Assembly: GCF_013415885.1 (NCBI RefSeq)
Contig: NZ_CP058910.1
Span: 2,356,001 to 2,420,000 of the forward strand
Source: Halosimplex rubrum
GTDB lineage: Archaea > Halobacteriota > Halobacteria > Halobacteriales > Haloarculaceae
Reading direction: 5' to 3'
DNA: 64,000 bases
In this document: positions 27,379-36,534 of the stretch, in pieces
How positions within the stretch are numbered: position 1 is the first letter of the stretch
Layout of the letters: every line of letters starts with the position of its first letter
Notes under the pieces: generated by a model
Database searches by the model: none
Told to the model about the DNA's origin: nothing
Seen by the model: the letters and a program-made list of their open reading frames with translations, nothing else
Made by a program: the position numbers and the translations under genes

Positions 27379-28170
27379 TCAGTCCTGCAGTCGCTTGGTC
27401 TTCTGGACGAGCGGGTGGTGGGCGTAGTCGACGACCTCGATGTCGTCGATCGAGTACAGATCCTCTTTCTCGGCGGTCTTGGCCATCCCCAGGTCCACCG
27501 GTTCGGAGAGGACGATGACGTAGGCGTCCATCTCCTCGATGCCGAGGCGCGCGGCGGCCTTGACGCGGTGGTGGCCGTCGGCCAGCAGCAGGTCGCCGTC
27601 GTTGTCGATGACGACGAGCGGTTCGGCCAGTCCGCGGTCGAGTTCGTACCGCCGCCCCTCCAGTTCGTCGGCGTACACCTTCGATTGGGTCGGCGTCAAC
27701 TCGGCGAGCGCCACGTCACGACGTTCCTGGGAGACGGCGACGCCGTGGATGTTCTCCAGGGTCTGCATCAGGTTGTCGACCTTCCCCGGGGTCGCCCGCT
27801 CGATCTGCGAGCGGATCACGTCGGCGTTGGAGATGATGCCGACGAGGTTGCCCGCGTCGTCGACGACGGGGAGCTTCTGGATGCCCGACCGGAGGATGAC
27901 GCGGGCGGCGTCGTCGATGTCCATCTCGGGGTGAGCCACCAGCAGGTCGTCGCTCATCACCTTGAAGATGGGCTCGTGGTCCGGCTGTTGCAGCAGGTCC
28001 CGGGCGCTGACGAACCCCTCGACGTGGCGACCGTCGGTGACCGGGAACCCGCTGTGTTCCGTGCTCCCGGCGATGCGCGCGGCCACGTCGCCGACCGTAT
28101 CGTCCGGCGACACGGTTTCGACTTCGCGAGTCATGTAGTCTTTCACCGTCAGTGCTCCCTCCTCGACCAT
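27379..28170 (-). CDS. CBS-pair protein with ParB-like domain
   Basis: A 263-residue protein. Residues about 8-125 are two CBS motifs (DYMTREVETVSPDDTVGDVA; AARVILRSGIQKLPVVDDAG), which bind adenine nucleotides as an energy or ligand sensor. Residues about 150-230 form a ParB/sulfiredoxin-like domain with the signature DGHHRVKAAARLG (198-210). ParB-like folds can be nucleases, CTPases or DNA-binding proteins. It is not linked to a ParA here, so chromosome segregation is unlikely from context. It is a known haloarchaeal domain combination of undetermined function. A TATA-like box near 28195-28205 supports the start. Confidence 0.85.
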   Translation of the reverse strand: MVEEGALTVKDYMTREVETVSPDDTVGDVAARIAGSTEHSGFPVTDGRHVEGFVSARDLLQQPDHEPIFKVMSDDLLVAHPEMDIDDAARVILRSGIQKLPVVDDAGNLVGIISNADVIRSQIERATPGKVDNLMQTLENIHGVAVSQERRDVALAELTPTQSKVYADELEGRRYELDRGLAEPLVVIDNDGDLLLADGHHRVKAAARLGIEEMDAYVIVLSEPVDLGMAKTAEKEDLYSIDDIEVVDYAHHPLVQKTKRLQD

Positions 28171-28256
28171 TGCACGGGAATCGGCGTCCGTCGCTCAAAA
28201 ACACACCGGCTCCGGCCCGGTGTCGGCGCCGCCAGCCGTCGGCGCTCGACCCGCCC

Positions 28257-29846
28257 TCAGCGCCGGCCGTCGTCGCCGGTCGTACCCTCGTCGGTCGCGT
28301 CCCCGTCGTCCGGGCCGCCGTCCTCGGGGTCTCCGACCCGGTCGTCCCGGGCCGCGGCGCCGGCGATGCGGTCGAGCGACAGCGGCTCGTCCGGACTGGT
28401 GCCGTGGTAGTCGTCGGGGTAGACGCCCGTCAGGACCCGGTGACTCCGCGAGCCCATGGCGTCGAGGAAGCGGTCGGTGACGATCGCCGAGAGGATCTCC
28501 GACAGCGACTCGTCGTCGGCGTCGATAGCGTCCAGCAACCCCAGCGAGATCTGCGCGCCAGCCATGTCGGCGTGGCCGCCGGCGCTGCCGATCTGCCCGA
28601 AGGCGTCCCGGAGCGTCTCGCCCAGGTCGAGGTCGGTCCCTCGCGCCCGCGCCGAGACGTAGATGGTGCCGTCCATGATCCCGTAGACGAGCGTCGTCGT
28701 CACGTCCTCGAGGTCGAGCAGGCGGTCGGCCGCCTGCGCGAGCGCGTCGCGGTCCGTCAGCTCCCCGACGCCCGACAGCAGCGCCGGCCCGTGGCGTTCC
28801 CGGTCGCGGATCGCCCGTGCGATGGTGTCCAGCGTGTCCGCGCTCATGCTCGGCGACTCGATGCGGTCGAGCGTCCCCGCGTCGGCGTGAGGGACCAGAT
28901 ACGCCGTCGCCTCGAAGTCCGCGACGCTCACCTCGCGCGTGTACTCGTCGGTGTCGACCCGGATCCCGAACAGCAGCCCCGTCGCCACCTCTCGGCTGGG
29001 CGTGATGTCGAGTTTGCGGAGGTAGTCGACCAGCAGCGTGCTCGTCGCACCCACCTCGCTGCGCAGGTCGACGAACCGCGCCTCGACGGGGTATCGGGGC
29101 GGGTGGTGGTCGATCACGACATCGACCGGCGTGTCCTCGGCCAGCCCGTCGTTGACGCCCGGCCGCGAGTGGTCGACCAGCGCGACGCCGCCGTACTCCG
29201 ACAGCTCCGCGCCCGGTTCGAGTCGCCGCAGGTCGAACTCCAGCAGGTTGACGAACGCGCGGTTCTCCTGGTGGGTGATACTCCCGAAGTAACACACGTC
29301 GGCTTCGACGCCGGTCGCCGCCGCGACCCGCGCCAGCGCGACCGCGCTGGCGATGGCGTCCGGGTCGGGGTTGTCGTGCGTGACGATCGCGAGCCGTCCC
29401 TCGACATCACGGAGCGTCGCCGTCAGCTTCCGCGTCCGGAGGCCGTCGTCGCCGATCCGTTCGTCCAGCCAGTCGGTCGCGGCGGCCCGCGCGTCGACCA
29501 GTTCGTCGGCGGCCGCCGCCAGCGCCGCCCGCTGGTCGTCGGTCGACTCGGCGGGCGCGTACGCCAGCACGAACGCCCCGGGGTAGACCGACGCCACCGC
29601 CTCCGCGGCCGCCAGGTTCGTCGCGGCGTCGGCCGTCGCCACGGCGACCGTGTCCGGCCTCTCGCGTTCTCGAAGCGTGGCCTCGTCGGTCGGGTCGCCC
29701 ACCTCGGCGACGACGCCCTCCTCGCGCAGCGTCCGGACCGCGTTCTCGTCGTCGGCCAGCACCGCCAGCCGGCCGCACCGCTCGCGCAGCTCCGTGACGA
29801 GCGACCCCGCCAGCGATCCGGTCCCCAGCACCAGGCGGGCGGTCAT
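28257..29846 (-). CDS. DHH phosphoesterase with TrkA-N-like N-terminal domain
   Basis: A 529-residue protein. Residues 1-110 form a Rossmann-like TrkA-N/RCK domain (LVLGTGSLAGSLVTELRE). The DHH catalytic domain follows with metal ligands in THDNPDPDA (about 156-164), VDHSRPG (225) and the name-giving DHH in VVIDHHPP (246-248). A DHHA1-type substrate domain with GGHADMAGAQI lies near 430-440. Similar proteins hydrolyse cyclic dinucleotides or nanoRNA; the TrkA-N part could sense nucleotides. The ATG at 29846 is chosen because TATA-like GGATTTTTACG at about 29870-29880 lies at leaderless spacing. The last 40 residues are acidic and disordered. Confidence 0.87.
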   Translation of the reverse strand: MTARLVLGTGSLAGSLVTELRERCGRLAVLADDENAVRTLREEGVVAEVGDPTDEATLRERERPDTVAVATADAATNLAAAEAVASVYPGAFVLAYAPAESTDDQRAALAAAADELVDARAAATDWLDERIGDDGLRTRKLTATLRDVEGRLAIVTHDNPDPDAIASAVALARVAAATGVEADVCYFGSITHQENRAFVNLLEFDLRRLEPGAELSEYGGVALVDHSRPGVNDGLAEDTPVDVVIDHHPPRYPVEARFVDLRSEVGATSTLLVDYLRKLDITPSREVATGLLFGIRVDTDEYTREVSVADFEATAYLVPHADAGTLDRIESPSMSADTLDTIARAIRDRERHGPALLSGVGELTDRDALAQAADRLLDLEDVTTTLVYGIMDGTIYVSARARGTDLDLGETLRDAFGQIGSAGGHADMAGAQISLGLLDAIDADDESLSEILSAIVTDRFLDAMGSRSHRVLTGVYPDDYHGTSPDEPLSLDRIAGAAARDDRVGDPEDGGPDDGDATDEGTTGDDGRR

Positions 29847-29969
29847 ACCGTCTCCTCGGGGAACGGCGCGTAAAAATCCACCCCTACTGTCCGTTCGTTC
29901 GCCGGTCACCTCGTGGCCCCGCGACGCGCGGGCACTACCGGACGGCCGAACCGATCGGAACGGTCGCGA

Positions 29970-30365
29970 TCAGTCCTGTGCCCACTCGATCGCCGTCTCG
30001 AGGTCGCTGAATGCGTCGACTTCCGCACCGGGCACGTCCACGTTCGCCGTCACCGCCATGGCCGTGGTGCCCCCGGAGACGAACCCGATCCGGTCGACGC
30101 CGGTGTACTCGCCGTTGGTCGACCACTCCCGACCCATGTACTCCTGTGTATCTCCTGCGAGGTTCGTCTCGTCGCCGAAGACCGCGATCGTCGCGTCGAT
30201 GTCCGCGCGCGCGCCGCGTTCGCGGTAGTGTGTGCTTGCGGCTTCGAGGTCCTCGTCCGCGAATCCGCGCCAGCCGTCCATGAACCAGATTCCGACGCTG
30301 TCGACCTGTTCGAACTCCCACTCGTAGTCGGTCGGGTCCGGAACCGAATCAGTTGTGTTCGACAT
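29970..30365 (-). CDS. hypothetical acidic protein
   Basis: A 131-residue protein I cannot assign. It alternates predicted strands and helices, beginning with YEWEFEQVDSVGIWFMDGWR and ending AEVDAFSDLETAIEWAQD. The alpha/beta pattern and the ending with helix DLETAIEWAQ are reminiscent of SpoIIAA/STAS-like folds, but no diagnostic motif is present. There is no signal or membrane segment. A clear TATA-like box (GCTATTTTTACAC on the minus strand, about 30383-30395) supports expression as a leaderless single gene. Confidence 0.65.
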   Translation of the reverse strand: MSNTTDSVPDPTDYEWEFEQVDSVGIWFMDGWRGFADEDLEAASTHYRERGARADIDATIAVFGDETNLAGDTQEYMGREWSTNGEYTGVDRIGFVSGGTTAMAVTANVDVPGAEVDAFSDLETAIEWAQD

Positions 30366-30444
30366 ATCTCACCCGACGGACGGTGTAAAAATAGCAGGTG
30401 TCCCTAACTGCGTAGGTGTCGGTCGCGACTGGCCAGCCACCGAC

Positions 30445-30873
30445 TTACTTCAGACGTTCCTGGAGAAAGGAGGGATGGGCGGCGGTGACGCCCTCGATGT
30501 CCTTGATCGTCGACTCGATCACGTCGCCGACGGCGTCGCCGTCCGGGGCGCGCACCTCGGCCATCAGCATGTGGTCGCCGCTGGAGGTGTACAGCTTCTC
30601 GATCTCCGGGATCCCCTTCAACTCGCGGACGGCCTCGACGTAGCGACCGCTGTCGACGTCCATGCCGACGAGAGCGATCGACTGGCCGGGCAGCTTCTTC
30701 GGGTCCACGTCGGCGGAGTAACCGACGATGACCTCCTCGTCCTCGAGGCGCTGGATGTACTTGCGGACGGTCGGCTTGGACACCTCGACCCGGTCCGCGA
30801 TCTCGGCGTAGGAGGCCTGGGCGTCCTCCTCCAGCACGGAGAGGATGCGTTCCTCCGTCGATTCGGCGCTCAT
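30445..30873 (-). CDS. Lrp/AsnC-family transcriptional regulator
   Basis: A 142-residue regulator with an N-terminal winged HTH (EERILSVLEEDAQASYAEIA then SKPTVRKYIQRLEDEEVI) and a C-terminal RAM ligand-binding domain (GQSIALVGMDVDSGRYVEAV). These feast/famine regulators respond to amino acids. It lies on the same strand just downstream of korAB but has its own TATA box (minus strand GATATTTTTCG, about 30897-30906) at leaderless spacing, so it can be transcribed alone. Targets may include korAB or other amino-acid and oxoacid genes; this is inferred from position. Confidence 0.9.
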   Translation of the reverse strand: MSAESTEERILSVLEEDAQASYAEIADRVEVSKPTVRKYIQRLEDEEVIVGYSADVDPKKLPGQSIALVGMDVDSGRYVEAVRELKGIPEIEKLYTSSGDHMLMAEVRAPDGDAVGDVIESTIKDIEGVTAAHPSFLQERLK

Positions 30874-30991
30874 ACTCCGTAATTTGCTACCGCGCGAAAA
30901 ATATCTTCCGAAACCACAAACGCGTCGCGAACGGGTCGGAACGGCCGCCGCGCGCCCCTAGAGACCGGCTACCGGCGCGGTGAGCCGGTAC

Positions 30992-31927
30992 TTACGTGTG
31001 TTTGTCGATGAGCTGCTCGGCGCAGCGCTCCCACTCGGCGTCCTCGTCGTAGTAGCGCTCGGCGAGCGGTTCCTCGGGCATCTCGCCGGTCGAGCGCTTC
31101 TCCTGGCCGTAGGAGGGACGGTCGTCCTTGTAGAAGCGACCGGTCAGCACCTCGCCCTCGTAGAGCTTCGACTCGACCTCGTACATCATCTCCCCGGCCT
31201 CCTGGCGGTTCGTCACGTCGAAGTCGTAGTCGTCGGAGTCCTGCACGTCCGTGTAGGGGACGTACTGGCGCGCGTCCTTGTTCCAGGTCGGACACTGCGT
31301 GAGGAAGTCGATGTGGGCGAACCCGTCGTGTTCGACCGCCTCGGCGATAATTTCGGCGGCCTGATTGGGGTTGACCGCCGCCGTGCGGGCGACGTAGGAC
31401 GCGCCCGACGCCAGCGACAGCGAGAGCGGCCGGACGGGGTCCTTGGCCGACCCGCTGGGCTGGGTCTTGGACTTGTGACCTTTCGGGCTCGTCGGCGAGG
31501 TCTGGCCCTTCGTGAGGCCGAAGATCTCGTTGTTGAACACGATGTAGGTCATGTCGTGGTTCTCGCGGGCGGTGTGCATGAAGTGGTTCCCGCCGATCCC
31601 GTAGCCGTCGCCGTCGCCGCCCGCCGCGACGACCTCGACGCCCGGGTTGGCGAGCTTGGCCGCCCGCGCCACGGGCAGCGAGCGCCCGTGGATGGTGTGG
31701 AAGCCGTAGCTCTCGAAGTAGCTGTTCAGCTTGCCCGAACAGCCGATGCCGGTACACAGCAGGACCTCGTCGGGGTTCTTCCCGAGGTTGGCCATCGCCT
31801 TCTTGAGGGCGTTGTTCACCGCGAAGTCGCCACAGCCCGGACACCACGTCGGCTGGGGCTCGATCCCGGGTGTGAACTCGTCTTCCTCCGCTTCTTCCGG
31901 ATCGCCGATCGCGCTGAATGCACTCAT
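30992..31927 (-). CDS. korB: 2-oxoacid:ferredoxin oxidoreductase, beta subunit
   Basis: A 311-residue thiamine-diphosphate subunit. WCPGCGDFAV carries Cys29/Cys32 and CTGIGCSGK adds another conserved cysteine for the iron-sulfur cluster; GGDGDGYGIGGNH is the ThDP/Mg-binding motif. With KorA it oxidatively decarboxylates a 2-oxoacid to an acyl-CoA and reduces ferredoxin, replacing the NAD-linked dehydrogenase in haloarchaea. I favour 2-oxoglutarate over pyruvate from remembered similarity to halobacterial KorB, but this is uncertain. It follows korA by 3 bases in an operon. Confidence 0.88.
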   Translation of the reverse strand: MSAFSAIGDPEEAEEDEFTPGIEPQPTWCPGCGDFAVNNALKKAMANLGKNPDEVLLCTGIGCSGKLNSYFESYGFHTIHGRSLPVARAAKLANPGVEVVAAGGDGDGYGIGGNHFMHTARENHDMTYIVFNNEIFGLTKGQTSPTSPKGHKSKTQPSGSAKDPVRPLSLSLASGASYVARTAAVNPNQAAEIIAEAVEHDGFAHIDFLTQCPTWNKDARQYVPYTDVQDSDDYDFDVTNRQEAGEMMYEVESKLYEGEVLTGRFYKDDRPSYGQEKRSTGEMPEEPLAERYYDEDAEWERCAEQLIDKHT

Positions 31928-31930
31928 TGG

Positions 31931-33832
31931 TTAGTCACCTGCCGCTGGGACGTACTTCATGTTGTTCACGGCCAGCTCCTCGCCGTCGATGCTGGACTCG
32001 AAGCCCTCGACGATCTCGGCCGGTTCGAACGGGTTCCCGTTGTACTTCAGCAGGCTGGAGAGCTTCGGCCCGAAGCGACCGAGTTCCTTCTGGGTGAGCC
32101 CGCGGAACTGCGCGGTCGCGTTCATCTCGACGACGAGACACTCCTCGACGGATTCGAGGAACTCGCTGACCTCGGCCTCGGGGTAGGGCATCAGGTCGCT
32201 GACGCCGATGGCCTTGACCGAGCGGCCCGCGTCGTTGAGCCGGTCGACGGCCTCGAAGACCGTCCCCTGGTGGCTCCCCCAGCACATGATCCCGTACTCG
32301 GCCTCGTCGGGACCGTGGTGGGTCTGGTTGCCCTTCGCGTCCAGTTCCTCGCGGATGCTCTCGAGCTTGCCGAGCCGCCGGTCCATCTGCAGGACGCGAT
32401 TCGTGGGGTCCTCGCTGATGTGGCCGGCCTCGTTGTGCTCGTTGCCGGTCGCGAGGAAACGGCCGCCCTTCTGGCCGGGCACCGAGCGGGGGCTGACGCC
32501 CTCCTTGCCGTCGTCGGCGTCGTACTGGAAGCGCTTGAACTTGCCCGCGTGGTGTTCGGCGGCCTCGGCGATCTCCTCCTCGGAGACGACCGAGCCGGGG
32601 TCGCCGTCGGCCTCGCGGTCGAAGAAGCTCGCGTCGACGTTCCGGAGCTCGCCCTGGAGCTTCTGGTCGTAGACGAGGATCGCCGGGATCTGGTAGTCGT
32701 AGGCCAGCTCGAAGGCGGTCCGGATCTGCTCGTAACACTCCTGCTGGTCGCCCGGCGCGAAGACGACGCGACTGGAGTCGCCCTGGCTCGTGTAGAGGAC
32801 GTGTTCGAGGTCGGCCTGCTCGGGCTTGGTCGGCATCCCGGTCGAGGGGCCGGCGCGCATCGCCTCGACGAGCACGACCGGCGTCTCGGACATCTCCGCG
32901 AGCCCGAGCGGTTCGCTCATCAGGGCGAAGCCGCCGCCCGACGACCCGGACATCGACTTGACGCCAGCGTGACTGGCGCCGAGCGCCAGCGACGCGGCTG
33001 CGATCTCGTCCTCGACCTGCTCGGAGATCCCGCCGAACTTCGGCAGGTTCTGGGACATGATCGTGAACACGTCCGTCCACGGGGTCATCGGGTAGCCGGC
33101 GATGAACCGACAGCCGGCGTCGAGCGCCCCGTAGGCGATGGCGTCGCTACCCGAGACCAGCGCCTGGGCCTCCTCGGGCTCGCCGTGGTCGGGCATCTCC
33201 AGGTCGTGGGTCTGGTCGAACTCCTGGGCCCGCTCGAAGCCGTCCTGGATGACCGCGAGGTTGGCTTCGAGGATGTCGTCGTTCCACATCTCGTCCATGA
33301 TCCCCTCGTACTCGGAGGTGTCCATGTCGAGCAGCGCGGCGGTGACGCCGATCCCGGCGTTGTTGCGCATGATCTCGCGGCCGTGTTCCTTCGCGATGCC
33401 GCGCAGATCGACCGGGTAGACGTGCCAGCCGTTCTCCTCGGCGCGCTCCTCCAGATTGATCTCCGCGACCTGCTCGTCGTCGATGAGCCCCGAGTCGTAG
33501 ACGATGATGCCGCCCTCGCGGAGGTCGTCCAGGTTCTCCGAGAGCGGTTTCAGTTCCTCGTTGCCGTAGTAGGCCTCTTCCGAGGGGTTCCGCGCGAAAC
33601 TGTCGCCGAGCGCGAGGAGGAAGTTGTACCCGTCCCCGCGCGAGGCCGCCCCGTCGGGCGCCGCTCGTACCTCCACGTACGTGTGGCCGCCCCGAATCCG
33701 GGACGGGTAGTGTCGGTGTGTGAATACGTCGAGCCCCGATCGCATGAGGGCCTTGGCGAAGTACCGACTGTTGCTGTCGATACCGTCGCCGGAACCACCC
33801 GCGATCCGCCATATTAGTTCCTGATCTGTCAT
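31931..33832 (-). CDS. korA: 2-oxoacid:ferredoxin oxidoreductase, fused gamma-alpha subunit
   Basis: A 633-residue fusion. Residues 1 to about 195 are the gamma domain (WRIAGGSGDGIDSNSRYFAK, YPSRIRGGHTYVEVR), and the rest is the alpha domain that binds substrate and CoA, with GSDAIAYGALDAGCRFIAGYPMTP's core and SGSSGGGFALMSEPLGLAEM. Fusion of gamma to alpha is the standard haloarchaeal arrangement of KorA/PorA. Oxidative decarboxylation here feeds the TCA cycle and low-potential ferredoxin. It is the first gene of the korAB operon. Confidence 0.88.
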   Translation of the reverse strand: MTDQELIWRIAGGSGDGIDSNSRYFAKALMRSGLDVFTHRHYPSRIRGGHTYVEVRAAPDGAASRGDGYNFLLALGDSFARNPSEEAYYGNEELKPLSENLDDLREGGIIVYDSGLIDDEQVAEINLEERAEENGWHVYPVDLRGIAKEHGREIMRNNAGIGVTAALLDMDTSEYEGIMDEMWNDDILEANLAVIQDGFERAQEFDQTHDLEMPDHGEPEEAQALVSGSDAIAYGALDAGCRFIAGYPMTPWTDVFTIMSQNLPKFGGISEQVEDEIAAASLALGASHAGVKSMSGSSGGGFALMSEPLGLAEMSETPVVLVEAMRAGPSTGMPTKPEQADLEHVLYTSQGDSSRVVFAPGDQQECYEQIRTAFELAYDYQIPAILVYDQKLQGELRNVDASFFDREADGDPGSVVSEEEIAEAAEHHAGKFKRFQYDADDGKEGVSPRSVPGQKGGRFLATGNEHNEAGHISEDPTNRVLQMDRRLGKLESIREELDAKGNQTHHGPDEAEYGIMCWGSHQGTVFEAVDRLNDAGRSVKAIGVSDLMPYPEAEVSEFLESVEECLVVEMNATAQFRGLTQKELGRFGPKLSSLLKYNGNPFEPAEIVEGFESSIDGEELAVNNMKYVPAAGD

Positions 33833-34147
33833 GGATACATCGATCGGCCCCGATTCGGGTGCCGTGAACGAAACGAGGACTGGACCCGACTAAAGCGTTT
33901 TCACTCCGTCACCGCTTAATAATCGTGAAGGTTGGATACGGGCCGTCTCGCGCCTGAACTCGGCCGGGGGTGACAACGGCATGCATAGCGCGTCTCCCTC
34001 GTATGTCTGCCTCCGAACCGATTTGAGGAGAACTCCGTTCTCTATATCCGAACCGGCGGCATATGTCGACACCTCGTCATTCGGTGGCGCTTTCAGCGTC
34101 GATTCTCGGGCGACCAGACTTTTGTAACGGTCGACCAACCGACGTGT
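33833..34147. other. divergent promoter region between korA and a histidine kinase
   Basis: 315 bases without a gene. A TATA-like AACGCTTTAGTC on the minus strand (about 33889-33900) is the best korA promoter candidate, with a leader of about 35 bases. AGACTTTTGTAA (about 34117-34128) serves the kinase gene at leaderless spacing. The middle holds further AT-rich spots (TCTATATCCG near 34041) but no recognisable gene. Confidence 0.5.
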
Positions 34148-35182
34148 ATGATTCGACGAACGCTCGCGGTCGGAAGCGTCGCGCTGACCGGTGTGGCGCT
34201 GGTCGTCGGGGCGGTGTCGAACGCCGCCGGGGCGGAGGGAAACGGCGTCGCGCTCGCGCTGGTGGCGCTCGGGGCGGTGCTGGGCGTCGCCATCCTCGCC
34301 GGCGCGGCGTACCTCTACCGCAGCGACGTGGCCACCGCGCACACGGCGCGGATCGCCGGGTGGAACCTCCTCGGAGTCGCGCTGCTGGGCGTGATCCTCG
34401 CGCTCGCCCGCGCGGCGCCCGGGGTCTCGATCCCGGCCTACGTCGTCGTCGACGTGCTCGGCGTGAGTTCTGTCGCGCACCTGCTCATCGGGTACAACGA
34501 CGTGCGCCGCATCCGGGCGGAGGAACTCGCCCGCCAGCGCCGTACGCTCGCGGTCGTCAACCGGCTCACGCGCCACAACCTCCGCAACCGGACCCAGATC
34601 CTCACCGGCCACGCCGTGGCGCTCGCCGAGGAACTGGACGACCCCGCCCACCGGCGAGCCGCCGAGACCATCCGCGACACCGCCCGCGACCTCGCGGAGA
34701 TGGACGGGGAACTGGAGACCATCCAGACCGCGCTCAACGGCGACTCGCCGGACCGATCGGTCGGCCTCTCCGCCATCGTCGAGGACGTGCTCGGCCCCTA
34801 CCGCGAGTCCCACCCCGACGGCACTTTCCAGGCCGACGTGCCCGACGGGTTTACCGTCTACGGCGACGAGCAGCTGCGGACCGCGGTCGAACACCTCGTC
34901 GAGAACGCGGTCGAACACGGCGGGTCGGACCGGCCGTACGTCCGCGTCGCCGCCGAGACCGACGGCGACAGCGCCGAGATCCGCGTCTCGGACCGCGGTC
35001 CCGGGGTCCCCGACGACGAGGTCGCCGTCCTCGACGGCGACCGCGAGATCTCCCAGCTCGAACACGGGTCCGGGCTGGGCCTGTGGGTCGCGAAAACGGT
35101 CGCCGAACGCCACGGTGGCGACCTCACCATCGAGAACGGCGACCGCGGCGCGACCGTCTCGCTCAGCGTCCGGGCCGCGTGA
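34148..35182 (+). CDS. membrane-bound sensor histidine kinase
   Basis: A 344-residue kinase. The N-terminal 110 residues contain about four membrane helices and no extracellular domain of note. The dimerisation/phosphoacceptor segment VVNRLTRHNLRNRTQI (about 137-152) has the haloarchaeal H-box with the candidate His in RHNLRN. A GHKL ATPase domain follows: the N-box HLVENAVEHG, the G1 box VSDRGPGVPDDE and the G2 region GSGLGLWVAK. It is an orphan kinase: no response regulator gene is adjacent. The signal is unknown; sensing within the membrane is plausible. Confidence 0.88.
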   Translation: MIRRTLAVGSVALTGVALVVGAVSNAAGAEGNGVALALVALGAVLGVAILAGAAYLYRSDVATAHTARIAGWNLLGVALLGVILALARAAPGVSIPAYVVVDVLGVSSVAHLLIGYNDVRRIRAEELARQRRTLAVVNRLTRHNLRNRTQILTGHAVALAEELDDPAHRRAAETIRDTARDLAEMDGELETIQTALNGDSPDRSVGLSAIVEDVLGPYRESHPDGTFQADVPDGFTVYGDEQLRTAVEHLVENAVEHGGSDRPYVRVAAETDGDSAEIRVSDRGPGVPDDEVAVLDGDREISQLEHGSGLGLWVAKTVAERHGGDLTIENGDRGATVSLSVRAA

Positions 35183-35250
35183 CTGGGCGTCCGGGTGTCG
35201 CGCCCCACCGTTCGTGCGGGCGGCAGAAACGTTCGGTATCGGGAAAGGCG

Positions 35251-36405
35251 CTACTTCGGCGCCTGGTTGTACACGAGGTTGCGCTGGATGTCGTTGGCTC
35301 CCTCGTAGATGACCGGCACGCGCACGTCGCGGTAGACTCGCGCCACCCGGCGTTCGGTGAGCACGGACCGACCGCCGTGGAGCTGCATCGCCTTCTGGGC
35401 GCAGTCGTTGGCCGTCTCCGTCGCCTTGAGCTTCGCCATCGCCGCCCAGAAGCCGGCGTCGTCGCTCCCGGCCACCTGGTCGGCGGCCCGCCAGGTCAGC
35501 GCCCGAGCGGCCTCGAACTCCGTCCGCATGTCCGCGAGCTTGTGCTGGACGGCCTGGAACTCGTCGACCGAGCGGCCGAACGCCTCGCGGTCGTGGACGA
35601 ACTCCCACGCCTCCTCGATGGCCGCCGCCGCCATGCCGATACCGTGGCCGCCGACGATCACGCGACCGTGGTTGAAGAACTCCGCGAGCATGTAGAAGCC
35701 CGCGCCCTCGACGCCGATCAGGTACTCCTCGGGGACCCGACAGTCCTCCAGCGTGAGATGGGCCTGCTTCGACGCCCGGAAGGCCATCTTCTCGGGGATG
35801 TGCTCGGCGTTGTATCCGTCGGTGTCGGTCGGGACGACGAACAGCGAGTAGTTGCCGTACCGGTTGTCCTCGTCGTCACCGGTCTTCGCGTAGACGGTCA
35901 CCCAGTCGGCCTCGACGCCGTTGCCGATCCAGTACTTCTCGCCGTTCAAGACGTACTCGTCGCCGTCTCTCTCGGCGGTCGTCGCCATCCCGGCGAGGTC
36001 GCTGCCCGTCTCGGGCTCGGAGACGGCGAGACCGGTGATCTCCTCGTTCTCGGCGACGGGCCGGAGGAACTCCTCCTTGAGGTCGTCGTCGCCGTGCTCC
36101 TCGAGGATCTCGGCGCCGAAACTCGCCAGCTGGAGCGTCAGCGCGATGCCGGCGTCGGCGCGGTAGAACTCTTCGGCGATGGCCAGCACCTGCTCCAGCG
36201 AGAAGCCCTTCCCGCCGTACTCCTCGCCGATGTCCTGGGCGACCAGCCCGGCGTCCATCCCCGCCTCCAGTACCTCCGTCGGGTACTCGCCGGACTCGAA
36301 GTACGCCTGGGCGTTCGGTGCGATGTGCTCGGCCGCGAACTCCCGGGCCTGCCGTTTCACGTCGTGCGCTTCCTCGGGGACCGGCCGTTCGTCAAGCAGT
36401 TCCAT
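35251..36405 (-). CDS. acyl-CoA dehydrogenase
   Basis: A 384-residue FAD enzyme of the short/medium-chain acyl-CoA dehydrogenase family, introducing the alpha-beta double bond in fatty acyl or branched acyl-CoA. Signatures are the FAD segment GLAVSEPETGSDLAGM and KYWIGNG, AFGRSVDEFQAVQHKLADM and the C-terminal catalytic-base motif IYEGANDIQRN. The length is typical. The ATG at 36405 is set by a TATA box at leaderless distance; the longer open frame to 37020 is ruled out by its Arg/Pro-rich sequence. The redox partner and substrate are not indicated by neighbours. Confidence 0.92.
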   Translation of the reverse strand: MELLDERPVPEEAHDVKRQAREFAAEHIAPNAQAYFESGEYPTEVLEAGMDAGLVAQDIGEEYGGKGFSLEQVLAIAEEFYRADAGIALTLQLASFGAEILEEHGDDDLKEEFLRPVAENEEITGLAVSEPETGSDLAGMATTAERDGDEYVLNGEKYWIGNGVEADWVTVYAKTGDDEDNRYGNYSLFVVPTDTDGYNAEHIPEKMAFRASKQAHLTLEDCRVPEEYLIGVEGAGFYMLAEFFNHGRVIVGGHGIGMAAAAIEEAWEFVHDREAFGRSVDEFQAVQHKLADMRTEFEAARALTWRAADQVAGSDDAGFWAAMAKLKATETANDCAQKAMQLHGGRSVLTERRVARVYRDVRVPVIYEGANDIQRNLVYNQAPK

Positions 36406-36427
36406 ACCCGCGTCACGGACCGCGAAC

Positions 36428-36437
36428 GCATATACCC
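36428..36437 (-). promoter_or_regulatory. TATA box for the acyl-CoA dehydrogenase
   Basis: The minus strand reads GGGTATATGC about 27 bases before the ATG at 36405, which decides between this and the longer open frame. Confidence 0.55.
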
Positions 36438-36534
36438 AGTGGCACGACGATAAACGAGTTGAGAGTTTCTCCCCCGGTCGGACCGCGGACCCGCGTCCAC
36501 GGGGACTTTTGCCGAGGGACCACAACGGGCGGGC

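Noticed and set aside
30980-33817. A 945-codon open frame on the plus strand opposite korAB
   Set aside because: Same pattern: antisense shadow of conserved genes with no recognisable content.
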